A stretch of 64,000 nucleotides of DNA from an uncultured Fretibacterium sp. (lineage in GTDB: Bacteria; Synergistota; Synergistia; Synergistales; Aminobacteriaceae): assembly GCA_946186205.1 (NCBI GenBank), contig CAMHMH010000007.1:1-64000 (forward strand), read 5' to 3'. Of the stretch, positions 62,501 to 64,000 are shown in pieces. The first letter of the stretch is position 1. Every line of letters starts with the position of its first letter. A program made the position numbers and the translations under genes. The notes beneath the pieces are model-generated. The model did not search any database, was not told the DNA's origin, and saw only the letters and a list, made by a program, of their open reading frames with translations.

Positions 62501-63430
62501 TCATTCAGACGTAGCAAGAATCAACGCATTACCCTCAAACGCATAATCATATTCACAGTCAGACGGCACAAAAATATTGCTTCCCTTCACAAGCTCACAT
62601 GCAAAATCACAGCACCTGAAAACGCATTCACCCTCAATGCATATCATGAACCTGAAGCCCTCACCGTTTGTATTTCCCGTGAAAGGAGCGCGAATCTTTT
62701 CGGCGTGAAACTTTGAGCAGCTCACAATCACATTACCCCCTCGGCCCGGAGGCGTTATCGTTAAAGGAAATGTATTCGTTACGTCAAGTGCCTTCTTTAT
62801 GTGAAGCTCCCTCGGTTTTCCGTCCGCGCCTAACCTCCCGTAATCGTAAACCCTGTACGTTATGTTGCTGTTCTCTTGTATCTCCGCTAACGTTATCCCC
62901 GCTCCTATTGCGTGAATCGTCCCCGCTGGTATGAAGAACGTATCACCGTCATTGACATAAACTTTCCGCAGCATTTCCGTCAGTGTCTCGTCGATTATTG
63001 CGCGCTCAAATTCACGCCTCGTTACGTTTCTGTTAAAGCCTAAGTATATATATGCTCCTTCCTCATGGCCGAGTATGTACCAAGCCTCAATTTTTCCCCG
63101 GCTATGTTCGACTCTCCTCGCGTATTCCGTGAACGGGTGAACCTGAATCGAAAGGGGACTCGCCGAATCTATCAGCTTGATCATAATCGGGAATGTGTCT
63201 TCAGGCTTGAAAGTTTTTGAGACGACCGCAGGAAACTTTTTCACGGCCTCAGAAAGAGTCAGCCCGCTCAATTCACCGTCAAGAATGATATTATCCCCGT
63301 CAGGATGTGAGGCAAGCTCCCAGCTCTCAGCAAGCGATTCAGAATCGGGAGTCTTGCCCCATGATGTGATTAAATTTTTGCCGCCCCAGATGTAATTTTT
63401 GTAAACCGGCTTCAGTCTGAACGGCAGCAT
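62501..63430 (-). CDS. manA: Mannose-6-phosphate isomerase
   Basis: 309 residues, the short class I form. Zinc-site motifs PLSIQVHP, a Glu in GKIEAWYIL and His in PAGTIHAIGAG; cupin strands throughout, with substrate Arg in NSNITYRVYDYGR. It interconverts fructose-6-P and mannose-6-P, feeding GDP-mannose for glycan synthesis. The ATG lies one base after the alr stop (TAAaATG), so it is coupled to alr. Confidence 0.95.
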   Translation of the reverse strand: MLPFRLKPVYKNYIWGGKNLITSWGKTPDSESLAESWELASHPDGDNIILDGELSGLTLSEAVKKFPAVVSKTFKPEDTFPIMIKLIDSASPLSIQVHPFTEYARRVEHSRGKIEAWYILGHEEGAYIYLGFNRNVTRREFERAIIDETLTEMLRKVYVNDGDTFFIPAGTIHAIGAGITLAEIQENSNITYRVYDYGRLGADGKPRELHIKKALDVTNTFPLTITPPGRGGNVIVSCSKFHAEKIRAPFTGNTNGEGFRFMICIEGECVFRCCDFACELVKGSNIFVPSDCEYDYAFEGNALILATSE

Positions 63431-63431
63431 T

Positions 63432-64000
63432 TTATACAGTCATTTTCCCTTCATTGATATAGACTCTTGGGACTCTCGCTGAAGGACTGCAAACAATCTC
63501 ATGTATTATCGTCCCGGCATTTTTCGCGGCAATCGGAGCTAATTCACCGTCAAGAATTATTGCGACATCCCCGGCCTTAACGTTAGGGACATCAGTAACA
63601 TCTATCATCATCATGTCCATGCACACGCGACCCAGCACAGGACACGCCGCCCCGTGAATCTTAACGCCGTAATTGTTCGACAGCATCCGGTGCACTCCGT
63701 CAGCATATCCCGCAGGCAATACAGCGATAACCGAGTCGCGCTTAAGTGTGTACGTTCTCCCGTAGCTTATTGTCGTTCCTGCCGGGAGTCTTCTTACTGC
63801 TGTAATTCTGCTCTTCACTGTCATGACCGGCTGAAGTCCTAAGCTGCTTCCCTCGTTGCCTGTTTCTGTTGACGCATAGCCGTAAAGAACGAGTCCGAAC
63901 CTGCCCATGTCCAAATGTGCGTCAGGGTAATCGATGACTCCTACAGAAGCAGCAGAGTGCACGATCTCGAAATCGCGTCCCATCTTGTGAAGATAATCGC
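63432..64000 (-). CDS. alr: Alanine racemase, 3' part only
   Basis: The frame is open to the window edge; 189 residues are visible, the C-terminal half of Alr. Conserved items: FGLVLYGYAS, the catalytic-type Tyr in ISYGRTYTLKRD, VLPAGYADGVHRML and the substrate-binding VCMDMMMIDVTD. It makes D-Ala for peptidoglycan. The Met at 63983 is internal and not the start; the N-terminal PLP-lysine part lies beyond the window. Followed directly by manA. Confidence 0.95.
   Translation of the reverse strand, partial: DYLHKMGRDFEIVHSAASVGVIDYPDAHLDMGRFGLVLYGYASTETGNEGSSLGLQPVMTVKSRITAVRRLPAGTTISYGRTYTLKRDSVIAVLPAGYADGVHRMLSNNYGVKIHGAACPVLGRVCMDMMMIDVTDVPNVKAGDVAIILDGELAPIAAKNAGTIIHEIVCSPSARVPRVYINEGKMTV

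Noticed and set aside
1-64000. tRNA, rRNA and insertion-sequence genes
   Set aside because: No cloverleaf ends, rRNA-like stretches or transposase motifs were seen by reading either strand; short degenerate copies could have been missed.

Overview
The window is a roughly 48% GC bacterial chromosome segment, best assigned to Synergistota (Synergistetes), probably an anaerobic gut or rumen member. The strongest sign is the C-terminus of the surface protein ending at 52238: a Gly-Gly-Cys-Asp motif, a hydrophobic helix and a basic tail, as in the phylum-specific Synerg-CTERM sorting signal. Amino-acid ABC transport genes, an NfnAB transhydrogenase, a group-B-type [FeFe] hydrogenase-like protein and rubrerythrin fit an amino-acid-fermenting anaerobe. 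TTG and GTG starts with strong AGGAGG sites are common.

Layout. 1-4018: surface glycan genes; the first glycosyltransferase carries a heptanucleotide repeat tract. 4076-8726: a polar amino-acid ABC transporter and three periplasmic binding proteins whose two lobes are encoded in swapped order, plus a decayed PIN toxin-antitoxin pair. 8786-11340: MgtE, a coiled-coil membrane protein and an LprI-like protein. 11363-22744 (minus strand): one half of the division and cell-wall cluster (mltG, ftsK, murC, murB, ftsQ, ftsA, ftsZ, SPOR protein, folC). 22805-29432 (minus): a tightly coupled seven-gene operon joining a winged-helix-like protein, a P-loop ATPase and a Cas4/RecB-like nuclease to minor pseudopilins and a PilM-PilN fusion. 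29516-32559 (plus): the other division half (rsmH, ftsL, ftsI).

32578-43797: alanyl-tRNA editing protein, a frameshifted glycosyltransferase, an acyltransferase with a pentanucleotide tract at its 5' end, pgi, a beta-helix-like lipoprotein with an in-frame TGA at its lipobox cysteine, an aminotransferase, and Sel1-repeat and unknown proteins. 43861-47170: metallo-hydrolase and nfnAB. 47171-52238: intergenic tandem repeats, then a very large surface protein broken by a 16-bp tandem duplication and a 1-nt shift, with ATA where its start codon should be. 52347-58673: acyltransferase, flavoprotein, MFS transporter, His/Pro-rich secreted protein, a type IV pilin and the hydrogenase-like protein. 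58796-64000: BACON-like lipoprotein, rubrerythrin, an intact PIN toxin-antitoxin pair, manA and the 3' part of alr.

Three themes stand out. Surface genes look built for, or damaged by, repeat-mediated frameshifting (1-56, 35343-35377, 48665-48696). Several core proteins depart from textbook architecture (lobe-swapped binding proteins, FtsK with degenerate Walker A and B, fused PilM-PilN). The ATPase-nuclease-pseudopilin operon is the best candidate for an undescribed system. All functions are inferred from sequence reading alone; no database search was run.
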